Of a stretch of DNA of 64,000 bases, positions 1-9,714 are shown in pieces. This DNA is from Ruegeria arenilitoris (GTDB taxonomy: Bacteria; Pseudomonadota; Alphaproteobacteria; Rhodobacterales; Rhodobacteraceae). The first letter of the stretch is position 1, and the number at the start of each line of letters is the position of its first letter. The DNA lies in contig NZ_WQCA01000002.1 in the NCBI RefSeq assembly GCF_013032445.1, positions 1 to 64,000 on the forward strand. Direction: 5' to 3'. The position numbers were made by a program, and so were the translations under genes. The notes below the pieces were generated by a model. The model did not search any database and was not told the origin of the DNA. It worked only from the letters and a program-made list of their open reading frames with translations.

Positions 1-59
1 AGCCCGTCGAAGTCGCAGGCATCAGCGCCGACGACATGAACCAACAGGCCGGGGTTTAA
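1..59 (+). CDS. xsc: 3' end of probable sulfoacetaldehyde acetyltransferase (partial)
   Basis: Only the last 18 codons are in the window, in the frame that begins at base 3. They read PVEVAGISADDMNQQAGV followed by TAA at 57-59. The identification rests mainly on context: the next gene starts 5 nt later and is a phosphate acetyltransferase, followed by a sulfate exporter and a sulfite dehydrogenase. That is the usual order for sulfonate-degrading Roseobacters, where Xsc (thiamine-diphosphate dependent) converts sulfoacetaldehyde plus phosphate to acetyl phosphate and sulfite. The visible residues alone would not identify the family. Confidence 0.6.
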   Translation, partial: PVEVAGISADDMNQQAGV

Positions 60-64
60 TCCGC

Positions 65-1087
65 GTGAAGCCTCTGCGCGCCATTCTCGGGACGGCAAGC
101 GCCTCTGACAAGATCATCGCCCTGTCCGAGGGCGATGACCCCCGCATTGTCGAAGGCGCGGTCATGGCCGTGAGAGAGAACGTCGCGCGGATCATCCTGA
201 TAGGCAACAAGGCCGAGGTTTCGGCCTTGTTGCAGGCCCATGAGGGCTATGATCCCGAACGGATCGAAATCCACGATCCTGCTGAGTCTGAGTTAACACC
301 CGAACTGGCGCATGCGCTGTACGAGCGGCGCAAGCATCGGGGTATGACGCAGGAAGAGGCGCAGCAACAAATCACGGACCGGCTAAACTATGCCGCCATG
401 CTGGTGCAGCAAGGCATCGCAGACGGCACTGTCGGTGGCGCGGTTGAAACCACATCCGACACCGTGCGCGCCGCGCTTCAGATCATTGGAACAGCTCCGG
501 ATGCCGCAATGGTCTCAAGCTTTTTCTTGATGTTGTTCTGCAAGGACCATCACGAGGTCAAAGGTGCCCACATCTTTGCCGATTGCGGTCTGGTCGTTGA
601 CCCGGACGCGCAGGAAATGGCCGAGATCGCCCGCGCCTCGGCCGCATCCTACGAGATCCTGACAGGTAACACCCCACGCGTTGCGATGTTGTCCTTTTCC
701 ACCTCCGGCAGCGCCGAACACGCCAAGGTCTCCAAGGTTGTCGAGGCCACGCATATCGCGCGCGAAAAAGACCCGTCGCTTCTGATCGACGGAGAGTTGC
801 AGTTCGATGCGGCCTTTGTGCCCGAGGTTGCGGCCAAGAAGGCCAAGGACTCGCCGCTGAAAGGTGAGGCCAATGTCTTTGTCTTTCCCAGCCTGAATGC
901 CGGAAACCTTGGGTACAAGATCGCCCAGCGTGTCGGCGGGGTCGAGGCAATCGGGCCGGTGCTGCAGGGGCTAGCCAAACCGGCAAACGACCTGTCACGC
1001 GGATGTTCCGCAGAAGACGTACTGCACATGATCGCCGTGACGACCGTGCAGGCTCAACACGCCAATTCCAAGCCGGAGACGCGTTGA
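65..1087 (+). CDS. pta: Phosphate acetyltransferase
   Basis: The 340-residue protein is a short, single-domain Pta that interconverts acetyl phosphate and acetyl-CoA in the cytosol. It lacks the N-terminal regulatory domains of long enterobacterial Pta. Family segments are visible, including the C-terminal VFVFPSLNAGNLGYKIAQR block and the earlier NYAAMLVQQGIADGTVGGAVETTSDTVR stretch read in two pieces. The start is GTG at 65, just after the stop of the upstream gene, so the two are probably cotranscribed. In sulfonate catabolism Pta turns the acetyl phosphate made by Xsc into acetyl-CoA. The downstream exporter begins 71 nt later. Confidence 0.93.
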   Translation: MKPLRAILGTASASDKIIALSEGDDPRIVEGAVMAVRENVARIILIGNKAEVSALLQAHEGYDPERIEIHDPAESELTPELAHALYERRKHRGMTQEEAQQQITDRLNYAAMLVQQGIADGTVGGAVETTSDTVRAALQIIGTAPDAAMVSSFFLMLFCKDHHEVKGAHIFADCGLVVDPDAQEMAEIARASAASYEILTGNTPRVAMLSFSTSGSAEHAKVSKVVEATHIAREKDPSLLIDGELQFDAAFVPEVAAKKAKDSPLKGEANVFVFPSLNAGNLGYKIAQRVGGVEAIGPVLQGLAKPANDLSRGCSAEDVLHMIAVTTVQAQHANSKPETR

Positions 1088-1158
1088 CCCGGCTACCGAA
1101 AACCCTTGGCGGCGCACCCGCCGAAACCGCAATTTTTTCAAGAAGGCCTGTCGGGTAG

Positions 1159-2190
1159 ATGCTGGCAAAGACTGAACTTACGTCTCTTTTTGGCGCAAAC
1201 GCCTCACAGACGATCCGCACCCTGTTTCCAGGCGTGCTGGTGGCGACGACCGTTGCCGTGACCGCCAAGTTCCTGTCCGAGCATTATGCCACGCCCGCCA
1301 TGTTGATGGCGCTGTTGCTGGGCATCGCGCTCAGCTTTCTGGGGGAAGAGGGCAAAACCGTCCCCGGCATCGGCTTTGCCGCGAAATCGTTGCTGCGTCT
1401 GGGTGTGGCGCTGCTGGGCGTGCGTGTTTCGATGACCCTGATGATGGGTCTGGGCTGGGATCTGATCGCGCTGGTCGTTGGTGGAGTTCTGGCAACAATT
1501 GCCTTTGGCCTGCTAATCGCGCGGTTCTTTGGCCACAAATGGCGCTTTGCCTTCCTGACCGCCGGATCGGTTGCGATCTGCGGAGCTTCCGCTGCGATGG
1601 CGATCAGCGCCATACTGCCCAAGGATGAGCGATCCGAGGAACGGCTGATCTTTACCGTTTTGGGCGTCACCGTGCTGTCGACCATCGCAATGATCGCCTA
1701 TCCCATTCTGGTGCGCACGCTGGGCATGAGCGACGTGGCAGGCGGCGTGTTCCTGGGCGGCACGATCCACGACGTCGCGCAGGTGGTTGGTGCCGGCTTC
1801 TCGATCTCGGAACAGACCGGTGACACCGCGACATTGGTGAAACTGTTCCGCGTTGCGATGCTGGCACCGGTGGTTCTTGTCGCGTCGCTGATCATCCGTG
1901 GTGTCACAGACATGGACGAGGCAGGCAAACGCCCCCCGATCCTGCCCAGCTTTGTCGTGGGCTTTCTGGTTCTGGCTGCGGCCAGCTCATTCGGCCTGAT
2001 CCCGCCCTTCATCTCGGAACTGCTCAGCCAGACATCGCGCTGGCTGCTGCTGATCGCCATTGCGGCGGTCGGCATGAAGACCAACCTGAAACAGATCCTG
2101 TCGGTCGGTGGCGCCGCAATCGCCCTGATCGTCGTAGAAACTCTTTTTATTGCAGGAGTTATCCTTGCCGGAATAACATTCCTGACCTGA
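1159..2190 (+). CDS. tauZ: YeiH/TauZ-type putative sulfate exporter, inner membrane
   Basis: The 343-residue protein has about ten hydrophobic segments and belongs to the YeiH (UPF0324/COG2855) family. Characteristic pieces are SVAICGASAAMAISA near residue 140 and FLGGTIHDVAQVVGAG near residue 200. Members next to xsc-pta in Paracoccus and Roseobacters are called TauZ or SuyZ and are proposed to export sulfate or sulfite made from sulfonates. An AAGAAGG-like ribosome site lies shortly before ATG 1159. Its position between pta and soeA fits removal of the sulfate produced by the downstream enzyme. The transport substrate is inferred from context, not visible in the sequence. Confidence 0.8.
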   Translation: MLAKTELTSLFGANASQTIRTLFPGVLVATTVAVTAKFLSEHYATPAMLMALLLGIALSFLGEEGKTVPGIGFAAKSLLRLGVALLGVRVSMTLMMGLGWDLIALVVGGVLATIAFGLLIARFFGHKWRFAFLTAGSVAICGASAAMAISAILPKDERSEERLIFTVLGVTVLSTIAMIAYPILVRTLGMSDVAGGVFLGGTIHDVAQVVGAGFSISEQTGDTATLVKLFRVAMLAPVVLVASLIIRGVTDMDEAGKRPPILPSFVVGFLVLAAASSFGLIPPFISELLSQTSRWLLLIAIAAVGMKTNLKQILSVGGAAIALIVVETLFIAGVILAGITFLT

Positions 2191-2217
2191 TACGCTGCCC
2201 CGACAGAAGGACGCCAG

Positions 2218-5037
2218 ATGACCATCCAGCAACCGAAGATCGACACCAGCCCCAAAGTCTCGGACGAGGTCCGGCGCACAACCTGTTACATGTGCGCCTG
2301 TCGCTGTGGCATCAACGTGCATATGAAGGACGGCAAGGTCGCCTATATCGAAGGCAACCGTGATCATCCGGTCAACAAGGGCGTTCTGTGCGCCAAAGGG
2401 TCGGCCGGGATCATGCAGGTCAACGCGCCATCCCGCCTGCGTAAACCCCTGCGGCGGGTCGGCCCGCGTGGATCGGGTGAGTTTCGTGAGATCGAATGGG
2501 ATGAGGCGATCAGCACTGCCGTCGGCTGGCTGAACGAGTTGCACGAAACCGCGCCGCAGAAACTGGCCTTTTTTACCGGTCGAGATCAGAGCCAGAGCTT
2601 CACCTCTTTCTGGGCACAGAACTTTGGCACGCCGAACTATGCGGCCCATGGCGGGTTCTGTTCCGTCAACATGGCGGCGGGCGGCATCTACACTATGGGC
2701 GGTGCGTTCTGGGAGTTCGGCCAGCCCGATTGGGAACACACGAAACTGTTCATGCTGTTCGGCGTGGCCGAAGACCATGACAGCAACCCGATCAAGATGG
2801 GTATCGGCAAGATCAAGGCGCGCGGCGCGCGGGTGATCGGGGTGAATCCGATCCGCTCAGGCTATAACGCTGTCGCCGATGACTGGGTCGGGATCACACC
2901 TGGCACCGATGGTCTGTTCATCCTGTCACTGATCCATGTGTTGATGAAGGCGGGCAAGATCGATCTGGACTACCTCAGCCGCTACACCAACGCACCGGTA
3001 CTGGTGAATGCGTCCGAGGGGCCTGAGAACGGCCTGTTCCTGCGCGACGCCGACGGCAAGCCGCTGGTGATTGACCGTGCGACCGGAGAGCCAACAGCCT
3101 TCGACAAACCCGGCGTGCGCCCGGACCTCTCGGCCACCTACGAAAAGGACGGCATCACCCATCGCCCGGTCTTCCACCTGATGGCCGAGAAGTACCTGTC
3201 CGACGACCACGCTCCCGAGGCTGTCGCCGACCGCTGCGGCATCCCCGCCAAACGCATCCGCGCCATCGCCGCCGAGATCACCCGCGTTGCTTTTGACGAA
3301 GCCATCGAGCTGGACCACGAATGGACCGACTTCCGGGGTGAGACGCATTCCAAAATGATCGGTCGCCCGGTCAGCTTCCACGCTATGCGCGGGATTTCAG
3401 CCCATGCCAACGGCTTCCAGACTTGCCGGGCCCTGCATGTGCTGCAAATCCTTCTGGGCACGGTCGAGGTCCCCGGTGGTTTCCGCTTCAAACCGCCCTA
3501 CCCCAAGCCAGTCGAGGCACACCCCAGCCCCCACGGTGACCGTCGGCCCGGTCGTCCGCTGGAAGGTCCGCACCTGGGATTTGTGCGCGGCCCCGAAGAC
3601 CTGCTGATCGACGACTGTGGCACACCGCAGCGCATCGACAAAGCGTTCACTTGGGAAAACCCGATGTCCGCCCACGGGCTGATGCATATGGTGATCTCGA
3701 ATGCTGCTGCGGGCGATCCCTACAAGATCGACACGCTGTTCATGTATATGGCGAACATGTCGTGGAATTCGTCCATGAACACCAAGGGTGTGATGGAGAT
3801 GCTGACCGCCCGCAATGAGGACGGCAAATACGTCATTCCAAAGATAATCTACTCCGACGCCTATTCCTCGGAAATGGTGGCCTACGCCGACCTGATCCTG
3901 CCCGACACCACATATCTTGAACGGCACGACTGTATCTCGCTGCTCGATCGCCCGATTTGCGAGGCCGACGCCGCCGCCGACGCCATTCGCTGGCCGGTGG
4001 TTGAACCCGACCGCGACGTGCGCGGTTTCCAGTCGGTGCTGATTGAACTGGCCAACCGCATGAGCTTGCCCGGCTTCACCAATGAGGACGGCACGCCCAA
4101 GTGGAAGGACTACGCCGACTACATCGTCAACCACCAGCGCAAACCGGGCATTGGCCCGCTAGCCGGGTTCCGGGGTGAAAACGGTGACAAGGAAGGGCGC
4201 GGAGAGGTCAACCCCGACCAATTGAATCGCTATATCGAAAACGGCGGCTTCTATGTCGCGCATATTCCCGAAGGTGCAGATTATTACAAACCGTGGAACG
4301 CGGCCTATCAGGACTGGGCCGTGGGGATGGGGATTTATGACAGCCCGCAACCCTACCTGTTCCAGCTCTATTCGGAGCCGATGCGCAAGTTCCAACTGGC
4401 CGCCGAAGGGCATGGCGATCGCCAGCCGCCCGAACACCTGCGCCAACGTATCAAGGACACGATGGATCCCCTGCCGATCTGGTATGAGACCGACCAGCAG
4501 GGCAACGAGGGCTTCACAGTCAACGCCCTGACCCAGCGCCCGATGGCGATGTATCACAGCTGGGGTACCCAGAACGCCTGGCTGCGTCAGCTGCACGGGC
4601 GCAACCCGCTCTACGTCCCGACCAAACTGATGCGCGAACACGGGCTGCAAGACGGCGATTGGGCCAAGGTCAGCTCTCCGCACGGGGAAATCACCGTTCC
4701 GGTGATGGAAATGGCCGCGCTGAACGACAATACCGTCTGGACATGGAACGCCATCGGCAAACGCAAAGGCGCATGGGCATTGCAAGAGGACGCACCAGAG
4801 GCGACCAAGGGCTTCTTGCTGAACCACCTGATCCACGAACTGCTGCCGCCAAAAGGCGACGGGCAACGCTGGGCCAATTCTGACCCGATCACTGGGCAGG
4901 CTGCATGGTTCGACCTGAAAGTGAAAATCGAAAAGGCCGAGGCCCCAAGTGACGCCGAAAGCCAACCCGAGTTTGGTCCGATTAAGTCACCCGTTGGCAC
5001 TGGCCCGAAAGATCTGGCGTGGAAGGTAGGCAAATGA
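2218..5037 (+). CDS. soeA: Sulfite dehydrogenase SoeA-like molybdopterin catalytic subunit
   Basis: This 939-residue protein is a molybdopterin-guanine-dinucleotide oxidoreductase of the DMSO reductase superfamily. Cys23, Cys26, Cys30 and Cys58 form the N-terminal [4Fe-4S] motif. No twin-arginine signal precedes them, so the protein should stay in the cytoplasm, as SoeA does and as periplasmic Phs/Psr/Dms relatives do not. The region from about residue 770 is the dinucleotide-binding C-terminal domain. Its ATGA overlap with the next gene (iron-sulfur subunit) and the following membrane anchor give the SoeABC layout. The sulfonate genes upstream make sulfite the natural electron donor. The substrate is inferred from context and family. 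Confidence 0.88.
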   Translation: MTIQQPKIDTSPKVSDEVRRTTCYMCACRCGINVHMKDGKVAYIEGNRDHPVNKGVLCAKGSAGIMQVNAPSRLRKPLRRVGPRGSGEFREIEWDEAISTAVGWLNELHETAPQKLAFFTGRDQSQSFTSFWAQNFGTPNYAAHGGFCSVNMAAGGIYTMGGAFWEFGQPDWEHTKLFMLFGVAEDHDSNPIKMGIGKIKARGARVIGVNPIRSGYNAVADDWVGITPGTDGLFILSLIHVLMKAGKIDLDYLSRYTNAPVLVNASEGPENGLFLRDADGKPLVIDRATGEPTAFDKPGVRPDLSATYEKDGITHRPVFHLMAEKYLSDDHAPEAVADRCGIPAKRIRAIAAEITRVAFDEAIELDHEWTDFRGETHSKMIGRPVSFHAMRGISAHANGFQTCRALHVLQILLGTVEVPGGFRFKPPYPKPVEAHPSPHGDRRPGRPLEGPHLGFVRGPEDLLIDDCGTPQRIDKAFTWENPMSAHGLMHMVISNAAAGDPYKIDTLFMYMANMSWNSSMNTKGVMEMLTARNEDGKYVIPKIIYSDAYSSEMVAYADLILPDTTYLERHDCISLLDRPICEADAAADAIRWPVVEPDRDVRGFQSVLIELANRMSLPGFTNEDGTPKWKDYADYIVNHQRKPGIGPLAGFRGENGDKEGRGEVNPDQLNRYIENGGFYVAHIPEGADYYKPWNAAYQDWAVGMGIYDSPQPYLFQLYSEPMRKFQLAAEGHGDRQPPEHLRQRIKDTMDPLPIWYETDQQGNEGFTVNALTQRPMAMYHSWGTQNAWLRQLHGRNPLYVPTKLMREHGLQDGDWAKVSSPHGEITVPVMEMAALNDNTVWTWNAIGKRKGAWALQEDAPEATKGFLLNHLIHELLPPKGDGQRWANSDPITGQAAWFDLKVKIEKAEAPSDAESQPEFGPIKSPVGTGPKDLAWKVGK

Positions 5038-5783
5038 CTCAACTCCCCCAATCCACCGAGCGCAAGATGGGTCTGGTCATCGACCTCGACACCTGTGTTG
5101 GCTGCCACGCCTGCGTGATCTCGTGCAAAGGTTGGAATACCGAAAACTACGGCGCGCCGTTGTCGGATCAGGATGCCTATGGCGCCAACCCGTCGGGCAC
5201 CTTCCTGAACCGGGTACATTCCTACGAGGTCACACCGGCCGAAGGCCATGCCCAACTGATCCACTTCCCGAAATCTTGCCTCCACTGCGAGGACGCCCCC
5301 TGCGTCACCGTCTGCCCGACTGGGGCCAGCTACAAGCGGGTTGAGGACGGCATCGTGCTGGTTAATGAAAGCGACTGTATCGGTTGCGGGCTGTGCGCCT
5401 GGTCCTGCCCCTACGGCGCACGTGAACTGGACGTGGCCGAAGGTGTGATGAAGAAATGCACCCTCTGCGTCGACCGCATCTATAACGAGAACCTGCCCGA
5501 GGTGGACCGCGTTCCCTCCTGCGTGCGCACCTGCCCCGCCGGCGCTCGGCATTTCGGTGATCTTGGCGACCCGGACAGCGATGTCAGCAAGCTGGTCGCC
5601 GAGCGCGAAGGCATGGATCTGATGCCTGAAATGGGCACCAAACCCGTCAACAAATACCTGCCGCCGCGACCCAAGGATCAGATAGAGGACCAGATCGACA
5701 TTCTGGCACCCCTGCTTGCCCCGGTCGCCGAAGAGCCCAAAGGGTTCCTTGGCTGGCTCGACAAAACTCTGGAGAAGCTCTGA
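5034..5783 (+). CDS. soeB: Sulfite dehydrogenase SoeB-like iron-sulfur subunit
   Basis: The start at ATG 5034 overlaps the soeA stop (ATGA), giving 249 residues. An in-frame start at 5019 is possible but would lie further inside soeA. Four cysteine clusters are visible: CVGCHACVISC at residues 21-31, CLHCEDAPCVTVCP, CIGCGLCAWSCP, and a split KCTLC...SCVRTCP. These fit a four-[4Fe-4S] ferredoxin-like subunit that carries electrons from the molybdenum site to the membrane anchor. No signal peptide is seen. It is translationally coupled to both neighbours. Confidence 0.9.
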   Translation: MTQLPQSTERKMGLVIDLDTCVGCHACVISCKGWNTENYGAPLSDQDAYGANPSGTFLNRVHSYEVTPAEGHAQLIHFPKSCLHCEDAPCVTVCPTGASYKRVEDGIVLVNESDCIGCGLCAWSCPYGARELDVAEGVMKKCTLCVDRIYNENLPEVDRVPSCVRTCPAGARHFGDLGDPDSDVSKLVAEREGMDLMPEMGTKPVNKYLPPRPKDQIEDQIDILAPLLAPVAEEPKGFLGWLDKTLEKL

Positions 5784-6670
5784 TGCACCCGGCCCCTTCT
5801 GTCATCATCTTCACGACCTGTTCCGGCTTGGGCTTTGGCTTGCTGTTTTTCCTCGGCCTCGGCCAACCTGCGGTAACCGGTTTGGTCGCCTTCGTATTCT
5901 ACGCTATTGCCTATGCCCTGGCGGTGGGCGGCTTGCTGGCTTCAACCTTCCACCTTGGCCACCCGGAACGCGCCTGGAAGGCCTTCAGCCAATGGAAATC
6001 CAGCTGGCTTAGCCGCGAAGGGGTCTGCGCGGTTGCCGCACTCATCATCATGGGACTTTACGCGCTGGGTGCCGTATTCGCAGGCAGTCACTGGACGATA
6101 CTGGGTTGGATCGGTGCACTGCTCAGTCTGGCCACCGTGTTTACCACCTCAATGATCTACACCCAGCTCAAGACCATCCCGCGCTGGAACATGAACCTGA
6201 CGCCAGCGATGTTCCTGTCCTTCAGCCTCGCAGGTGGCGCGCTATTGGCCGGAGCCGAGGCGCTGGCCCCTTGGCTGCTGGCTGTCGCTGGCGCGGTGCA
6301 GCTTGCTTATTGGGCCAAAGGTGATGGTGCATTGGCGCAATCCGGCACCAACCTGGGCACTGCCACCGGTTTGGGAAGCCGGGGCAGCGTTCGCGCCTTC
6401 GAACCGCCGCATACCGGAACGAACTATCTGCTACGTGAATTCGTCCACGTGGTGGGCCGCAAACATGCGCAGAAACTACGGGTAATTTCCTTTGGGCTGG
6501 CGTTTGTGCTGCCCTTGCTGCTGATCCTGATCCCGGTCTCGGGTGTTGCGATCAAGCATGTCTTTGCGCTGCTGGCCGTGTTGTCGCATCTGACCGGCGT
6601 CGTTGTATCACGCTGGCTGTTCTTCGCGCAGGCGGAACACGTAGTGGGGCTGTATTACGGCAAGCGTTGA
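5783..6670 (+). CDS. soeC: Sulfite dehydrogenase SoeC-like membrane anchor (DmsC family)
   Basis: The ATG shares its first base with the soeB stop codon (TGATG). The 295 residues are hydrophobic throughout, with about eight membrane segments, and resemble DmsC/YnfH anchors, including the conserved STFHLGHPERAWKAFSQWKSSW stretch seen in two parts. It would tether SoeAB to the cytoplasmic side of the inner membrane and pass electrons to quinone. It is the last gene of the sulfonate/sulfite operon and is followed 20 nt later by a strong hairpin shared with convergent dapA. Confidence 0.88.
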   Translation: MHPAPSVIIFTTCSGLGFGLLFFLGLGQPAVTGLVAFVFYAIAYALAVGGLLASTFHLGHPERAWKAFSQWKSSWLSREGVCAVAALIIMGLYALGAVFAGSHWTILGWIGALLSLATVFTTSMIYTQLKTIPRWNMNLTPAMFLSFSLAGGALLAGAEALAPWLLAVAGAVQLAYWAKGDGALAQSGTNLGTATGLGSRGSVRAFEPPHTGTNYLLREFVHVVGRKHAQKLRVISFGLAFVLPLLLILIPVSGVAIKHVFALLAVLSHLTGVVVSRWLFFAQAEHVVGLYYGKR

Positions 6671-6690
6671 ACCATAGCCTCAAAAGAAAA

Positions 6691-6721
6691 TGGGCGGCAA
6701 TCTGAGATCAGAGGCCGCCCA
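6691..6721. terminator. Nested hairpin terminator between convergent soeC and dapA
   Basis: TGGGCGGC at 6691-6698 pairs perfectly with GCCGCCCA at 6714-6721, and an inner CTGA/TCAG pair extends the stem. On the minus strand the stem is followed by TTTTCTTTT, so it best serves dapA. On the plus strand it stands 20 nt after the soeC stop but lacks a strong U-tract. Confidence 0.8.
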
Positions 6722-6743
6722 CTAAACTTGATAATCTCTAGAG

Positions 6744-7616
6744 TCAGATCAGACCCGCATGCGTCATCGCCGCGTCGATGGCGGTCTTGGTGCTGTTTTC
6801 CAGCGGTGTAAGCGGCGAACGGACCTCTTCACTGCACAGGCCCAGCTTGCTGAGCGCGTATTTTGCACCCACGAGACCCGGCTCGATAAAGATCGCCTCG
6901 TGCAGGGGCATCAAGCGATCCTGATAGGCCAGCGCCTTGGCATAGTCGCCAGACAGCGTCGCCTGCTGGAACTCGGCGCATAGTTTCGGCGCCACGTTTG
7001 CGGTGACCGAGATGCAGCCGACGCCGCCATGCGCGTTGAAGCCCAGCGCAGTCGCATCCTCGCCCGACAACTGGCAGAAGTCCGGCCCGCAGGACGCACG
7101 CTGCTGGCTGACACGCGCCAGATCACCGGTGGCGTCCTTGACGCCGACAATACGCGGCAGCTTGGCCAGCTCTCCCATCGTGGCGGGGGTCATGTCGATG
7201 ACCGACCGGCCGGGGATGTTGTAGATGATGATCGGAATATCGGCGCAGTCATGCAGCGCGCGGAAATGCGCGATTAGGCCCTTTTGGGTGGGCTTATTGT
7301 AATAGGGCGTCACAACCAGCGCCGCATCCGCGCCGATCCGTTCTGCGAATCGCACGAAGCGGATCGCTTCAACCGTGTTGTTCGAGCCCGCACCCGCAAT
7401 AACCGGCACACGACCGGCGGCGGCCTTGACGACCTCTTCCACCACGGTTTCGTGCTCTTCATGGCTAAGCGTCGGGCTTTCACCAGTGGTGCCCACGGGA
7501 ACCAACCCGGTCGAGCCTTCCTGAATCTGCCGTTCCACCAAGTGTTTGAGCGTCTTCAGGTCCAACTCGCCGTTTGTGAACGGGGTGACGAGGGCTGGCA
7601 TCGAGCCTTTGAACAT
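6744..7616 (-). CDS. dapA: 4-hydroxy-tetrahydrodipicolinate synthase
   Basis: The 290-residue TIM-barrel protein condenses pyruvate with aspartate semialdehyde in the lysine/diaminopimelate pathway. Visible family features include GTTGESPTL for the phosphate-like pocket, the YNIPGR tyrosine segment, and the Schiff-base lysine in [14 protein letters not shown] stands 7 nt before the ATG at 7616. It stands alone, with a hairpin terminator downstream. Confidence 0.96.
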   Translation of the reverse strand: MFKGSMPALVTPFTNGELDLKTLKHLVERQIQEGSTGLVPVGTTGESPTLSHEEHETVVEEVVKAAAGRVPVIAGAGSNNTVEAIRFVRFAERIGADAALVVTPYYNKPTQKGLIAHFRALHDCADIPIIIYNIPGRSVIDMTPATMGELAKLPRIVGVKDATGDLARVSQQRASCGPDFCQLSGEDATALGFNAHGGVGCISVTANVAPKLCAEFQQATLSGDYAKALAYQDRLMPLHEAIFIEPGLVGAKYALSKLGLCSEEVRSPLTPLENSTKTAIDAAMTHAGLI

Positions 7617-7749
7617 GACACGCTCCTTGGTGTGCGGTTAGCAATTTTTACGCCACGGGCCATCACAATCGTCGCGATGTGAGTTGATCCCGGCGGCGCA
7701 AGGTTTATCCTGAGTGGCTGTATCCTTGGTTGGTTGGGAAATGCAAGGC

Positions 7750-9714
7750 ATGACACGCGTTCTGGCGCTTTTGATAGCTGTGATTCTGGGGTCAATTGGG
7801 CAGGCGCAAGCCGATGCCGTCGGCGATCTGCGCGCCGGGATGAACGAAATGCGCAAGGGCGACTGGAATTCCGCCCTGCGTGTGTCGGGCAACCGCGGGT
7901 CCGTTACGCGCGACATCATCGTCTGGCACTGGCTGCGGCAGGGCTTTGGCAGCTCGGGCGACGTGCTGGTGTTTCTGGATCGCCGACCGGACTGGCCGGG
8001 GTTGGCATGGCTGCGTCGTAAAAGCGAGCCCGCCTTTACCGGAACCGATCCCGACCGGGTGCTGAAATTCTACGCTGGCAATCCCCCTCAAACCGCTGAA
8101 GGTGCGTTGAATTACGCTGTGGCGCTGATGGCAAAGGGGCGGCAGGGTGACGCCGAGGCCGATATCGTCGCCGCTTGGCGTACAATGCCAATGGGGGCCG
8201 GGCTGCAAAAGGACTACCTTGAGAACTTCAGCAAGCTGCTGAAACCCCATCACGCCGCTCGGCTGGACCGAATGCTGTGGGATGGGCACCTTGTCAGCGC
8301 CGGACAGATGCTGCCACTGGTCAGCACCGATCAGCGTAAGCTGGCCGAGGCACGGATTGCCCTGCAAAAGCGCCAACCCGGTGTCGATGGCAAGGTCGCT
8401 GCGGTTCCCAAGTCGTTAGCCGAGGCTCCGGGTCTAGCTTTTGACCGGTTTGTCTGGCGTGACAAGAAGGAACTGGACGACAGCGCGATCGACCTGATGC
8501 TGGCACGCTCGACCGGGCCGGATGCGTTGGGTGAGCCTGACAAATGGGCCGAGGGACGCCGCCGACTGGCGCGGCTTGAAATGCGCAATGGCGATGCCAG
8601 CCGCGCCTATCGGATTGCTGCCAATCACCACATGACCCCCGAGATGGGGTACGCCTATGCGGATCTCGAGTGGCTGGCGGGGTTCCTTGCGCTGCGCAAG
8701 CTGAATGACCCAAACACGGCAGTACGGCATTTCCAGAACTTCTCGGGCGCGGTGGAATCTCCGATCTCAAAAGGGCGCGGCGGCTATTGGTTGGGTAGGG
8801 CCTATGCGGCGCAAGGGGATGCCGACAAGGCTTACGACGCTTATGCGGTAGGTGCGGACTATCAGACCTCGTTCTATGGTTTGTTGGCCGCCGAGAGGAT
8901 CGGGCGCCCCTTCGACGGTGAACTGGCAAATCCACGCCGGGCACCGCATTGGAAGCAAGCTGATTTTGCCAATTCCAGCGTGTTGGAGGCCGGGCTGCTG
9001 TTGCTGCGTGCAGGCGAAAACAATCTGTCTGAACGCTTCCTGACGCATCTGGTTGAAGAGCTTGACCAGGTACAAGCCACGCAATTGGGCGATCTGGTGA
9101 TCGAGCTTAAGGAACCGCATCTGGCGGTGATGATTGCCAAGCGTGCGGCGAAAACCGGTGTCGTGCTGCCCGCCGCCTACTACCCGGTGCATCCGGTGGC
9201 CGATATGGGCCTGCCCATGGCGAAGGAGATGACACTGGCAATTGCGCGGCGTGAAAGCGAGTTTGACCCGGTGGTGGTCAGTGGGGCAGGCGCACGCGGA
9301 TTGATGCAGGTGATGCCAGCGACAGCCAAGCTGGTTGCCAAGGAACTGGGCATCCTCGGCGGACACAAAACGTTGAAACTGACCTCGGACTGGCAATACA
9401 ACGCCAAGCTGGGGGCGAATTACCTCTCGGGTCTGGCTGCGGATTTCAACGGCAATGTGGTGATGATGGCTGCGGGCTATAACGCCGGGCCGCGCCGTCC
9501 CATTTCTTGGATGGACCGCTATGGTGACCCCCGCGCCGGTGAGATCGATGTGGTCGACTGGATCGAGACCATCCCCTTCAGCGAGACCCGCAATTACGTG
9601 ATGCGGGTGGCAGAAAGCCTGCCGGTCTATCGTGCCCGCTTGGGCCAGCCCGCGCTGCCGGTTCCGTTCTCGCAGGAGCTGATCGGCTCAACCCTGGCGT
9701 CGTTCGCGCCATAG
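7750..9714 (+). CDS. Soluble lytic murein transglycosylase (SLT family)
   Basis: The protein has a signal peptide (MTRVLALLIAVILGSIGQAQA), a long helical superhelical region, and a C-terminal lysozyme-like domain. In that domain ARRESEFDP carries the catalytic glutamate, followed by GARGLMQVMPATAK and GYNAGP. It cleaves peptidoglycan glycan strands in the periplasm. The frame is also open from GTG 7714 and ATG 7741. I chose 7750 because the signal peptide begins there, but an AAGG 10 nt before 7714 keeps the longer form possible. The 3' end overlaps the convergent EamA gene by 27 nt. Confidence 0.92.
   Translation: MTRVLALLIAVILGSIGQAQADAVGDLRAGMNEMRKGDWNSALRVSGNRGSVTRDIIVWHWLRQGFGSSGDVLVFLDRRPDWPGLAWLRRKSEPAFTGTDPDRVLKFYAGNPPQTAEGALNYAVALMAKGRQGDAEADIVAAWRTMPMGAGLQKDYLENFSKLLKPHHAARLDRMLWDGHLVSAGQMLPLVSTDQRKLAEARIALQKRQPGVDGKVAAVPKSLAEAPGLAFDRFVWRDKKELDDSAIDLMLARSTGPDALGEPDKWAEGRRRLARLEMRNGDASRAYRIAANHHMTPEMGYAYADLEWLAGFLALRKLNDPNTAVRHFQNFSGAVESPISKGRGGYWLGRAYAAQGDADKAYDAYAVGADYQTSFYGLLAAERIGRPFDGELANPRRAPHWKQADFANSSVLEAGLLLLRAGENNLSERFLTHLVEELDQVQATQLGDLVIELKEPHLAVMIAKRAAKTGVVLPAAYYPVHPVADMGLPMAKEMTLAIARRESEFDPVVVSGAGARGLMQVMPATAKLVAKELGILGGHKTLKLTSDWQYNAKLGANYLSGLAADFNGNVVMMAAGYNAGPRRPISWMDRYGDPRAGEIDVVDWIETIPFSETRNYVMRVAESLPVYRARLGQPALPVPFSQELIGSTLASFAP

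Noticed and set aside
2218..6670. DMSO, polysulfide or thiosulfate reductase as identity of the molybdoenzyme
   Set aside because: There is no Tat signal on the catalytic subunit and the neighbours are sulfonate genes, so the cytoplasmic sulfite dehydrogenase SoeABC fits better.
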